64,000 nucleotides of DNA from Ascidia mentula (lineage: Eukaryota > Chordata > Ascidiacea > Phlebobranchia > Ascidiidae): positions 1,369,001 through 1,433,000 of the forward strand of contig OX387205.1 of NCBI GenBank assembly GCA_947561715.1. The letters are read 5' to 3'. Below the pieces are notes generated by a model. The model saw nothing but the letters and a program-made list of their open reading frames with translations, had not been told where the DNA came from and did no database searches. Below are positions 47,503 through 59,252 of this stretch, piece after piece; within the stretch, counting starts at the first letter, position 1; the number at the start of each line of letters is the position of its first letter. Position numbers and translations under genes: made by a program.

Positions 47503-50500
47503 TTAGTCGTTCATTTTCAGTACTTCCAGGCTCAGTCTTCTGATTGGGTCGTGGTATTTTTTGAGGAAAACGGCGGGAACAAGACCTTCGCGGTGTTTGT
47601 ATCTGTTTCAAAAGGGGAATAGATTTTAAATTCATGAAATTTTGCTTTAATTTGTGATTAAACAAGTTACATACAGGGCAACAGTACTCAACTCAGATCA
47701 TTTGAAACATTATTGAATCCATTACTTATACATTACAATAAACTTTAGGGAATAAAACCTAATCATAATTTAACAAACTATAAACCTCAAATGAATTGTT
47801 CTAAAAGCAAGTACAACAGCAATATACATTGTACTTTGGTGTGAATACGTGTGACTATAAACAAATCCTTACCTCGCCAGCCACCATCCGTCATCATTCT
47901 TCCTCATAACTCTGAGAATCGCATTTTCACCAAAACTCAATTCGTCTCGATTCCTCGCCACGTAACCTTGCTTGCTGATGAACTCACTGCAGTAAAAAGT
48001 GCACAATTATATAAAAAGTTTACCATGTAAAATCACTAAGTTATCAAAATAAGCGACTCTTTCAGCTTAATTCGAACTCGTACACGTTAGATGACATTAA
48101 CCACCCTTTAGTTACTAAAGCATAAAAATCTTACACAGCTCGTGACGATTCTTCGGATGAGAGGGAGTAGTTTATCGTGTTGCATCTGCTTAATGTGGAA
48201 CCGGATGACGATGAAGACTGAACAAACAATAAACATGTAAATTTTAAAGCCTTGAAAGCTACAAGCAACACCTCAAACAACAGAACGTTATGTTTGTAAC
48301 ACAATGATACAGGTAGATGTAATAACGTACCTGACTGGAAGTTCTAGATTCGAGCGATGAAGAAGTATCCAGAGAACGCTTTCTCCTCGCAGGAACTGGT
48401 GATGCAACCTGCACGGAAACCAATTTTTAACGAATGTACACCGATTATATTATGATGCTGTTGTTGCCAGACGATTTTGTTGCATTATAAAGTAAATGTG
48501 TGCCTGACGAACTTAACACAAAATGGATTTTTTGAGAAAATTTTATCGAGAAGGCGGTGCCACAATCAAACAAATAAAACGTATTATTCTGTCAACGCCT
48601 TCTCCTCCAATTTCTGTTATATAAGTGTACATTGAAAACGAAAGTACTGCTATAAACGCTGGAAATGTCTTCGCCAACCTTATTTTTGTAAAACTTTTAT
48701 TTCGTCATAAGGGGCAAATAAACGTTGCTTAGTAACGAGCACTTACATTGAGCATAGGCTGGGAGAAAGCATGAGATAATGTTCCATGTTCTCTTCGTAG
48801 GAAAGCTGCCGGAACGTAACCAGTTTCACCCGTTTCGTCATCATCCACGTGACCAGTGACGCGTCGCACGAACCACCAACCTTAATAATGAACATGTGCT
48901 TGTTGAAATAATGGAGCGGCGCGCGAAGTAGTCAGGTTAAGTGTGATATATTATTGATAATCAGATGCCATGTCACGAGAAATGACCTCATTTAAAGTTG
49001 TGTTATACAAAAAAAAACATCACAACTTTAACGAAGTTTCTTTGTATGTAATTTTGCACCAACAAGTAGTTTTTATTACACTCATTAATTATTTACATCG
49101 TTACTAGTATTATCTTACGCTTCTTCACAAGCTACGGTACACAACTTTTCTTTTTATGAAAAAAAAAACAAGATTTATTATGCTTCGTGTTTTGAAAAAC
49201 TTACCGCTGTCACTTTTTGCGAGTACTTCCACTTTTTCTCCTTTCCACAACGACATAATGCTTTGCTGTGATTGGTCGTCGTCGCTCACGTGGTCTTCAA
49301 GTGCTACGTGGATTTCTGACTGAGTGGGAGCGGAAATGACGACAGAGTCACGTGGAGAAACCGAACTCAAATCGGGTTCAGAAAGGTGGGTGCTGTACAG
49401 CGACATCTAGCGGATAAAAAAGTAACACTTTTAATGCAAGTTGGTATTTAAGAATTACCTTGGCAATTTGGTAAACAAGTTGACAGATAGCAAATGATTT
49501 TCTTGGACAAATGCAAATTCAATTTATTACATTACAAATACAGTTGGTTAAGTGTTTAAGCAATAGAAGCAAAAATGTTTTTGGTGAGCTGCATACAGGA
49601 CCACTGTTTCGGTAAATTAGGTCTCTTCAGCGCATCTTAATGACTAATAACTACAAAGTTGACGCCCTCCCCTAGTTGTTGAACGTACAAAACCGCCGTT
49701 AGTCACCAAGCTGCTAATCAATGAGACGTATTAAGTTAAAACGGTTGCCCTATTTTTATGTAATTTGCAACAATTCCTCACAGCAGTGGAAGAAATTCTT
49801 CCGGCGATCGAATTTCCGTCTTCAGAATCAATCGTTTCACTCGAACACGTGGAATTCCAGTCGCTCTCATCCGATTTTCCACTTTCCTCGATCTCAACGT
49901 TCTTTGTCGTCATCGAACTCGTGACGTAAAAATAGGTCTTTCCATTTCCGCTGTTACGCAATAATAGTTTCTTTATTATAAAGTTAAAATCGCCACCCAT
50001 ATTTAACAGTAAGACCAAATCCGCAATTTAAAATTACAAGGTAGAAAGGTGTCAATTACGCACTTACCACCACTTGGAAGAGCTTAGATCCGTGTCCGTA
50101 GGCGCGAAAAAGTCCTCGACCACAGGGTATGAATGCAGCTTTTTGTAGTAGACGAGCGCCTGCGGTAAAATACGGTGAATTAATGTAGGTTTCGAACAAG
50201 CAAAGTGCTTGCGGGTTGACCGCGCCAAACCCAAGAATATGATGACGTCGGTTTTACTGATTTAGATTTTGGGAATATAAGTCATTGGTCATTAAGGAAA
50301 CTGAACCTTGTTTGAGGTCAAACTGATATCTTTGATCTCTTGAGTGGAGCAGCACTATATACTGTATTACAAGTGGATCAATTTTATGTTGTCGAGTTCT
50401 TGTGAAGGTAATTGACTTCACTTTCGATCAAACGACAAAAACAACGTTGTTTCTATTTAAAAAAACTAGATTGTGAACGCCACATGAAACATTTTACCGC

Positions 50501-53500
50501 GGGTAAAAAGGGCTTCGGTTCTTCTAATGATTAAAATACTTTCCCCCCGTATTAGCGGCAAACTTCCTTGTCGAGATCGGGAAACCGTAACTTTACTCAC
50601 GAATTTTGACCTAGCGATTATTTCTAGGAAATTGAGAAATGGGGAAGTTGCTTCGCTAATTAGGTAATGAATGATGGAGCCGGATGACACTTCGTGTGGT
50701 AATTTCGGTATCGGTTCAGGGATTGCCAAAGGATGTCGCCTTTACATTATTTCCTCATGAAATTATTTTTTTTATCACAGTAGGAAACAGATCCAAACGA
50801 ATTTTCGAAAGCATTTGTGTTATTAGGGAACTCTATTCACGGATTTACGAAGGACAACAGTCCGGACGATATGTTGTTGCACTAAACGTTATTTAGCTGC
50901 AGTAAGATGTCTATGGACAAGACAATAGCAACATAGAAATAAAACAAGTTCTACTTGAACGTCGCATACCTGGAAGTAAACGTTCATGGCGTCAATAACT
51001 TTGAGTCGTTTCATGGTTCCCAAGTACGGTGTGATGCTTTGTACAAAGGTTTTGTTCTTCAACTTCTTGAGGAAGTAACGGGGCTCGGCGAGAAACTGGT
51101 CACCGTCAATTTCCTGAAAAATATCATGATTTTATTGCCACGTGTGTTGGAAATGTCCATTTACTAAAGTTAAAATCTGTCCCATATTTCGTTTTTGAAA
51201 AGAAAACAAAAAGTGATTAAATTAGAAAGGGCCTCACCACTACCTCAGACACCCCCTGCGTACAAATGAAAACTGCCACCAAAAACCGGCAATACATTTT
51301 TATGGACGTGGAGTTTAGGGGCATGGAAAGCATTTTACAAAAACTTAAAGGAGAATGCGACAAACATTTTTCCAAAACTTAAAGGGGAATGCGACAAACA
51401 TTTTTAAAAAACTTAAAGGGGAATGCGACAAACATTTTTAAAAAACTTAAAGGGGAATGCGACAAACATTTTTCCAAAACTTAAAGGAGAATGCGACAAA
51501 CATTTTTCAAAAACTTAAAGGGGAATGCGACAAACATTTTCCTAAACTTGATGGAACGAGGTGTTCTACTCCATTCCTAACGTGACAAACCCCATTCACC
51601 CACAAAGCGATTCCTGTTACGTCACAATCAACTCGCACGCAACATTTTCTGGGAAGAAACAGTAACGTCGATCATTCGACCACACATGCACTGTTGAGTA
51701 AGCGGGTGCGTTATTACGCCACAATGCGTAACTACACGTGTTCTGGGGTCATCACGTGACCCTTTGCAGCTACTTTTGAGTTAATTACATCACGTTTTGG
51801 ATTACGTCATGGAATGTGTTTATTCGTTTAATGCATTACAAGCAGTAGACCCACGCTGTCGTAAATTGGTTTAAAAAAAATGTAACTAAATTCTACTGTA
51901 GTTTGAAAAGATTGTGTGGAAATTTACTGGGTCGGCACTGGAAGTGTTCGTTCACTTTCAATGCCAATTTTGAAAACATCTTTCCTGTTTATTTCTGTGT
52001 TATTATTTATAACTGCTTGTACAAAGCCTTACGCAGCTTCCGTTCTAAGCGCTGACACAAGTCACATTAAAATTTTTGTTTCTTTAAATTAACTGTTGCA
52101 TCATCCTGTGCCCATGACGTGTAAGTGACGTCACGGAAACGCACAAAAACAAGTTCAAAATTAAAAACTCATCTTCTTGGATGTGCCAGCGAACTTTGGA
52201 TAAAGTTTTACAAGTGAATTTGTATTGACGCGGTTCAAGTTGGGGTCAACCTCGTACGTCAACGCCTTATCCTCTGTGACGTAACAATGCGAAAGCAACA
52301 AGTGTTGCAAGTATTCGTAATTTTTACAGTCAGCAAACCCACTATAAAAGCCCATGTAGTGGTCAATCAAACCCCAATTACGATTACTCATGGGGTTTCT
52401 GGATGTAAAACTAGATGACTCTGTCAGTAACACATCCGGCAGCTTCAGGGAAAACTAACCACTCTAATCATAATCTACGCTGATTGATTGATTGACGCGC
52501 ATAGTTTCACCGTAGCCGAGAAAGGAAGTGTTTGCGCACTTGTGCACAACGTGCAACATGTAAATGCTGTAGCAGCAAAATCAGATGCAACGCATACTTT
52601 TGTACGCTTTTACTACAAGTTATAAGATCAATCATTTTTTGCACTTGCAGACAATTTCGAACAACTTTTAAGCATTTTGCTACTTTTGCCTCGTGATATA
52701 TTCTTTCCATCACTATGTTATGTTAATCACATTTTACTTATATTTTATTTTCAAATCACCAGCCCGTAAAAAGTTGTTTGAAATTTTGTACGGAAGTACG
52801 AAAGGTTAAGAACCACTGTTGTAAACAAGTGTAAAATGGGTTTACGTCCCTCGGTGGATGCGTGGTACTAAATTTCATTTCTTGGGACGTTGCTTAATTG
52901 TGATGACCACCTGTGTGGATCGGGCGGACGCTAAATTATGATTTTAAACTGTCAGATGTGTAATTAGGGCCTAATACATTGACGCACATGCCACAATTGC
53001 ACGTTTGGACAGATTACCACAATTAAAACCTTGATTTGCGAGAATGACATTTCGCGCTCAGATCACATTAAAAGTTCAGAATTTCGCGCTAAAGCTTCGG
53101 AAATCTTCCGTTCTGATGAAAATCGGTCATTATATATATTTTCCATTAAACTAGAATCGTGGTTTAAGGGAAAACCTTGAAACCAAAGGTTTACATTCCT
53201 TCAGCTTTGCCTTCAAAACGCAACTATTGCAGTAAGTGTAGCGAAAGTACGGAATCGCCAGCACGTGTTGTGATGTAAGTTTTCATTCAAAAGCAAAACG
53301 TTTCCAAATATAACCTTGCGCAACGCATGACAAGCATTGGGCAATGAATCACGCATGACCAGCAGTTGACCAGCGTGAACCGGAAGATGACCGGATGGTG
53401 TTTTAAATATTTCTTTCGCTTATTTTAATTCCCTTATTATCCATTAGGTTTTCCTGTTAACCACGTACGCTGTTTTTTCATGATTCGTAATTTCAGAATG

Positions 53501-55274
53501 TTGCGAACAAATTCATTGAGAAATTACAAAATCAAGCCACTGTTACATTACATTGATGTAGGCTATTTTATTTTGAAAACGATTTTACCGGTTAATGCAC
53601 TTGTACAACTTGCATATACGCAGCGTAACAAGCCACAGAATGTGCTAAATTTTATGGGGCTATTTCGACAATTAAATACATTCGGTACTTGGTGTCGTCA
53701 ATAAACAATCCTCTGCTTTGATTTGGGCGTAATTTGTTACAACTGTTCCCTTTAATTATCCCACAAAAACTTTCAATTTGTGTCACGCTCACAAACTCTT
53801 AAACTTTCAAGTATTTACATGAACTATGAGAGGCTTTTGCGTACGCAACCTAAAAATTTATTTAATTTTGTTTTCATGACGCATTTGCTAAAATATTCCG
53901 ACTTTAAGCAGGCAAATAAAATGTCATGAAAGCGTTTTAACCAATGTTTTGAATCTCTAAAGCTAGACTTTGTACTGTACGTGTAGAAGTTGCGTTATTT
54001 TGGTTTTAAAAACATAACGTGTGTTTCCGGAAATCCAATAACGCAACCACGGCGCCAACTTATTGAAAACACGACGCCAGACGTGGCGAAAATAACTCAT
54101 AAAATCGCTGTTTTTAGCAACCGTTTTCCCGGAAACTTCATTTGTTTCGTCCGGTCGTTAAAACGTTGATCAGACGACGTTGCAAGCAAATTATTAGGCG
54201 TCGTTTTGTGATAACGTTTTACCAAAGCTTACTTTTCCCAAGTCTCATTTTGGGAATCATTATTTTTCGTTTGAAATTTGCACAATTCATGCAGATTTTT
54301 TAATTGGCACAATTTGCCTACAGTTAAAGACCAGAAAAATACAAAAATCTACTCGTATATTGTTGTTTAAAGTCATATTTAGGCGTCTTAAGTAGATTAC
54401 ATAGAAATACGGGAAATGATTACGAAGGAAATGAGCCTTCGTTTTCCTATGATTAGTTCAACGTCCTTGTAACGCTTTTCAATGTCATTGCAATCACATG
54501 CAGTAAATGAACCAATTTCCTTATGATTAAAAACAACTTTTACCTTTTGTAGAGAATTCTGCAAAGTTCGCATTTCTTTCCATTTCCGGTAGACGGTGAT
54601 GTTGCTCCCATCTTTCCGCATTACGAGAAGTATGAAATACTGAAAGGCAAAATGCACATCTAATATTTAAAACGTATCGGACGTTTTAATTTTTGGGAAT
54701 ATGTCGGTAACGATATTCATTATTTTTCATAACTATCAAATTTCCTTTGCTGCTCCTGTATGATATTTTGTTACATTTCACTTTCCCTCATTTTTGCGTA
54801 AAACATTTTTAAAGGTGGTTGGAACACAAAAGTCGTAACAGTAAAAATGCAATCAAACCTACATAAAAATCTTATTTTACGTAAACCCGAATAAAAATCT
54901 TATAAACTCACAAATGAGGTTTTAGGAATCTGTTGTTTGTGGATTCCGACGATTTTAACATCAACCAGTTCACGAAGGTGACATTCGTCGGGTTTCAAGG
55001 TCAGATCGTTGCAGTTGGAGTCCTGGCGAATCTTCTCCGGCAACTCCCTCGGATTCCTGTTCAGATCTTCTTTACCTACAACATCCTCTTCCACGTGGAC
55101 GTCTCTTTGCCTTCTCTGCAAGGTCGCGGCCACTTGGGCTAAAGTAGTCAAGGGCATTTCTGCTGCACCGAAGGCCTGACAAGCTTGGAATTGACTTATT
55201 CTGTCTTTGACGCTGGTCGTGCTGGTCACTACTTGGCGTTGGTTAGTCGCCGGTGATGGTACAATGTTGCGCAT
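47503..55274 (-). CDS. NADPH oxidase organizer, NOXO1/p47phox-like (PX-SH3-SH3), 524 residues
   Basis: Minus-strand exons: 55274-54912, 54639-54544, 51113-50970, 50159-50068, 49950-49782, 49406-49205, 48880-48747, 48408-48331, 48217-48135, 47986-47873, 47602-47503. Phases agree (1,575 nt). After about 100 polar residues comes a PX domain (about 105-225) with the phosphoinositide-binding YRKW motif and closing VVEDFFAPTDTD. SH3-A (about 325-390) contains KGEKVEVLAKSDSGWWF and GYVPAAFLRR, close to p47phox. SH3-B (about 453-508) contains DGWWLARYKHREGLVPAVFL, close to NOXO1. Family members bring the activator to membrane NOX enzymes through p22phox. No autoinhibitory tail follows SH3-B; a basic Ser-rich stretch (ARRKRSLDTSSS) lies between the SH3 domains instead. 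The N-terminal extension and exact start are the least certain parts. Confidence 0.87.
49586..49636 (-). ncRNA. Hammerhead-like element, copy 6 (mutated)
   Basis: On the minus strand: CTGAAGAG (core T to A change), a long imperfect stem II, CGAAAC, stem III ACAG/CTGT, triplet GTA, then TGCAGCTCACC. It sits in intron 5 of the oxidase organizer gene and, unlike most copies, is in the sense orientation. Activity is unlikely. Confidence 0.5.
51343..51546. repeat. 34-bp minisatellite
   Basis: Six units of the form ACTTAAAGGGGAATGCGACA plus AACATTTTT start at 51343, 51377, 51411, 51445, 51479 and 51513, an exact 34-bp step, with few substitutions. It lies in intron 2 of the oxidase organizer gene. 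Confidence 0.9.
52161..52454 (-). other. Open frame with coding character inside intron 2
   Basis: The minus-strand frame from a possible acceptor at 52454 to a stop at 52161 reads FSLKLPDVLLTESS and then NWGLIDHYMGFYSG, with balanced amino acid use. Joined to exon 2 of the oxidase organizer gene it would stay in frame but end inside the PX domain. The main model (exon 2 directly to exon 3) gives a better PX domain. It could be an alternative terminal exon, part of an unrecognised nested gene, or chance. Confidence 0.3.
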
Positions 55275-58200
55275 GTTGCTGTGGAGTCTCTTTATATCAC
55301 TTTCCTATGTTTCCTTTTTTCCTTTTCCTGTGATAGCAATCACCCACAATTAGCGGCGAATATTATAATTGGCGTGCGTATGTTAATTGGGTGACAAACG
55401 TGAGAAAAAGGGTCTTTAATACATTCTCTCGTCTACTCGGTTTAGTTTTGCCGTAAAAAACGTGCGTCGTTTCGAGCGGCGTGTTTTTTTTAGGATAAAA
55501 AATATACAAACTAACGAGCACGCGTGTAGTCGACGCATAACCAAAATATGTTTTACTAATACGGATTTCCGGAAAACAAGCAAAGCGTGTTTTGCCTTTA
55601 GGTAAAAAGATTTAAAAGAATATCACACCATTTACACGAGTCGGCGCCGTCCAATTATTTTTACATTTCCCAAATTAAAAAAAGTAAAATAGTTACTACT
55701 TGGAAACGCGAATCAAACAATTTGCAGAATACGGAGCAAGAGTACCAAAATGCGTGCACTAAACTGCTTTAACGCGTGTACTAATCCGTATGCTTAGTGT
55801 TGGTACACGTTAAGCATGTATAACTGTACCCCTTCATACAACTTATACGTAAACTCTCATCATTCACAATCGTTTTTCAACTTAAAAATTTAACGCCACA
55901 AAAAATATTTCGAAGATTTCGAAGAAACTTTATGCAAATTTCTTATATTTTGGTGGCTTTTCTGCCTTCACACAGCCAGGCGCAACTACATTTTGTGAAA
56001 TTACTTTAGGAGAAAACTTTTTCTACCAAAAAACGTACTACTGGCACAAAAAACACTAACCTCAGCTAACAACTTTCTCCTTCTAAACTGCCACAGTAAA
56101 TCCACCTTATGGGGACAAGCCCAGCACTATCTGACGCATACACTTTATATGTCACAGAGCACCCACGTAAGCGCGTATCCGAGAATGCAAAGTCGTTCTC
56201 AGAACCCGGCGTTACCGTCATTCAATTCAATGGCTCGTTCGTTTTAATATGCTGCGTCTCCTGCGTATCAACTTTCAATCGACGCAAGTTATTCAACGTT
56301 GCACTATCAATGCACACTTGCCTGCAGCAATGAAGCTAAAGATACAGGTAATAAAAAGATAGAAAAAGCCCCGTTTTTCTCAGCTACAGTAGAGACAAAA
56401 TACAAAATAACTTATAATCACAAAAATTCTAAGGAGTTTTCGAGCCAAGCAAAAGAGGCTTTTTTCAAACTGTTTTCAGCGAGCGAATCAATCGCAAAGA
56501 GGTTTGAGCCAAACAAAGTAAACAGTAATTATATAATAAAAACTTGCATTGGTATAAAAGCATATCTTTATTTCCTGCATGGCCTCGCGTTCGCGTTTGC
56601 TTCAATTAAAGCCTTGAGATAAATTTAATTAAAATTGCAACAAATCTATAGAACAAACACAAGCTTTCATCCAAATGTTGGATGTCTTGGCGGCTTCACG
56701 AGGAAACGATGGGGAATGAGTCAGAAAGATCAAAAGCAACCGAAGCTTCTTGCTTGCGGCCATTTGTAAAAAAACCTCAAACTAGATTTAGCGGTCGGGA
56801 AATGATGTTTTTCGATGAAAACAAAGTGCTACTTAAACCACAGGTGGCGGTATAGTTACGTCATCGCCCTCATTGCAATATTAAGGTTTTCTTGATGAGC
56901 GTATAGTTATTCTGACGTCACGTCTTTATGTGATACGATTGAGGAAAACTTTACGATTAATTTCACAAGAAATCAAAACTTAGGTTCAGACGCAGTTTAA
57001 TTTTTCAAAACCAGTTTCGCTAAATATCAGTTCGTATTAAAATAGAAGAACTAAAAACGAACTGATGACGCTTTTTTTCCGAAACGGGTTTCTAATTTGA
57101 TTCTGGCTTCGTTTTTCCATGGTAACAATGCACGGATATCCTTGGAGATGAAACAAAGTGGCGAAAAACCTAACGAAAAACTTCAAAATCCATACAACTC
57201 TATTGTGAAAAGATTTCCATCGAAACCGATTCTTGTTTAAAAGAATTCAGACCAAAATAGCATTCAATGTACACAATCACTGTGTCTTGTTTGATCGTCA
57301 GTGCTGCCATAGACGTGAAACCGAAAATAATGACTACAGAACTGGAATGCGATTCACTGGAAAAACATATTAAAAATAAGGTAGCCTGGTGACCAAAAAC
57401 GCTTTTGAATGCCTGAATATAAGAACTCACAGTCACAAACTGTATAAATATGCGCGGTGTGGTAAACCTGTTTAGGACGCACTTCCTAACCACAAGCTGT
57501 TGCGTGATCTATGCCTGATAAAAACAACATACGGTATAACCTTCGTACAGACAAGTCACATGAATAAATTCTTCGAGTATCGCCGAGCATAATAATCAAC
57601 ATAATCCTGGTGACTGCATTCAAAATCTTGCATAGTTTGTAAATATGGTCAAAGTAAAGTAGAAAGTTCTGTTATATTGACCACACATAACACATGGATA
57701 TGTATATTTAGTTGCCACCGAACATTAGCGAAAGCTTCAAAACGCCTGTAATATTAAGCAGGCCTATTCCTTTCCATGTATGAGAGACGTTTCGTGTCTC
57801 GTTTATATATCTTACCTTCCGTCTATTACGCCACAAACCAGCCTCGAAACACCAATTGCTTATTAGCAGTAACCAATACAATGCCCAACAAACAACACGC
57901 TTACGCTTGTAAACGTACAACGACCACAAACAACTCCACACCACGCGAGACAGTTGCCAAACATGTGATGTGTTCAAGGCGTGCTTTTCCTCTATGCGAG
58001 GTGCTTTTCTTGATACCCGGAAGGACGTGTGACTAAAGCACGCTTTTTTGCTGCTGATTGAACACTGCTTTACAAGGTCTGAAACGCGTAACTCGCCTGA
58101 AGCGTGTTCGACCTCACGTTTTACAAGGGTCCAGTTTGGTGCAAACTTTATTTTTGTTGCCTTGATTAAGCGTCATGGTTCGGCTGTTTTTTAGCAAAGG

Positions 58201-59252
58201 GTGTTAATGTGACTGTATTTGACCCAAACCTATACATTTAAAAATAGATTGCCATCTACTGTACACAAAACATAATACCCTCGGTCAAGTCCAAAATAAA
58301 TAAGCACGCTGCATTTTGGTGCAAAAAAGACTAAGCACGCAAGTCCCAAATGAGTACATTACTTAGAAATAAGCAACACTTATGTTTTCTAAGATACTGC
58401 TTGCAAAAATAAGCACCAATCTTAGAAATAAGCAACTCTGCGAAAAAAAAACGCCAGAGATAATATGATAATTATACTAGCGCAAACGTTTCGAATCTTG
58501 CTGTGTAGAACACACAGTTACCCTACAGCACTGATGATGAACAGTAAGTGAACAGTAACGATTAGCCCTGGCGTTTCTATTCCGCATAGCAATCATGAAT
58601 ATACATAAACATTGAATCGCGGTATATTATCCGATCGTAGCAATAAAACATATATAAAATCATGTTGTGTGCCGTAAATTTCATCAGCAAATAATGCATG
58701 CAAATCAACGCAAAGCAGCCAGTGGCTGTACAAATGATGCGTAGTCTACATATATAAAGGTTCAGTTGAGTGATTTCCGCACTTGTGACACACCAAGTGA
58801 CATATAACTTGTCACATTTTTTTATTTCAACATACCAAGCAGATGAACGTAAAAAATTAAACACAAGTTGAGATTTCTCGACCCAGGGCTGTTGCGATGT
58901 GTTTTGGACGCCACAGCTTTAATTTACTTACCGGTCCCTAGAACTTTGTGCCATCGGATGTAATTTTTGATAAGTTGGCATTTTCAAATAATATGATAAA
59001 AATATGTGACATAGATTGTGGTTCATGAACCGCATCTAGTTTTTTGACAATACGCCTGAAGTTCACGTAATTGTATTTTATTCTTGTGGAGAATTATAAC
59101 ACTTTTACGGAACACGTAAAAGAGCACACAACAAGTTTGTTTAGAATAGATGACAGATAAGTTTTAAATTAATTTATCATTCTATGTAGTAATTTGCAAT
59201 TTGCCTGTATAATAGCGTTTAGTCAATAATGTTCTGTTAGCCCACCACCGGA
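55275..59252. other. Divergent intergenic region
   Basis: This 4-kb stretch lies between the start of the oxidase organizer gene (minus) and the start of actr10 (plus), so it should hold both promoters. Open frames near 56109-56622, 57708-58036 and 58577-58864 show no splice-compatible or conserved coding character. A repeat fragment with CGTTTCG and CTGATGATG motifs in opposite strand sense occurs near 58489-58545. Nothing else was recognised. Confidence 0.45.

Noticed and set aside
56109..58864. Several open frames of 70-107 codons in the divergent intergenic region
   Set aside because: There is no recognisable domain, no splice-compatible continuation and compositional bias like the surrounding AT-rich DNA.
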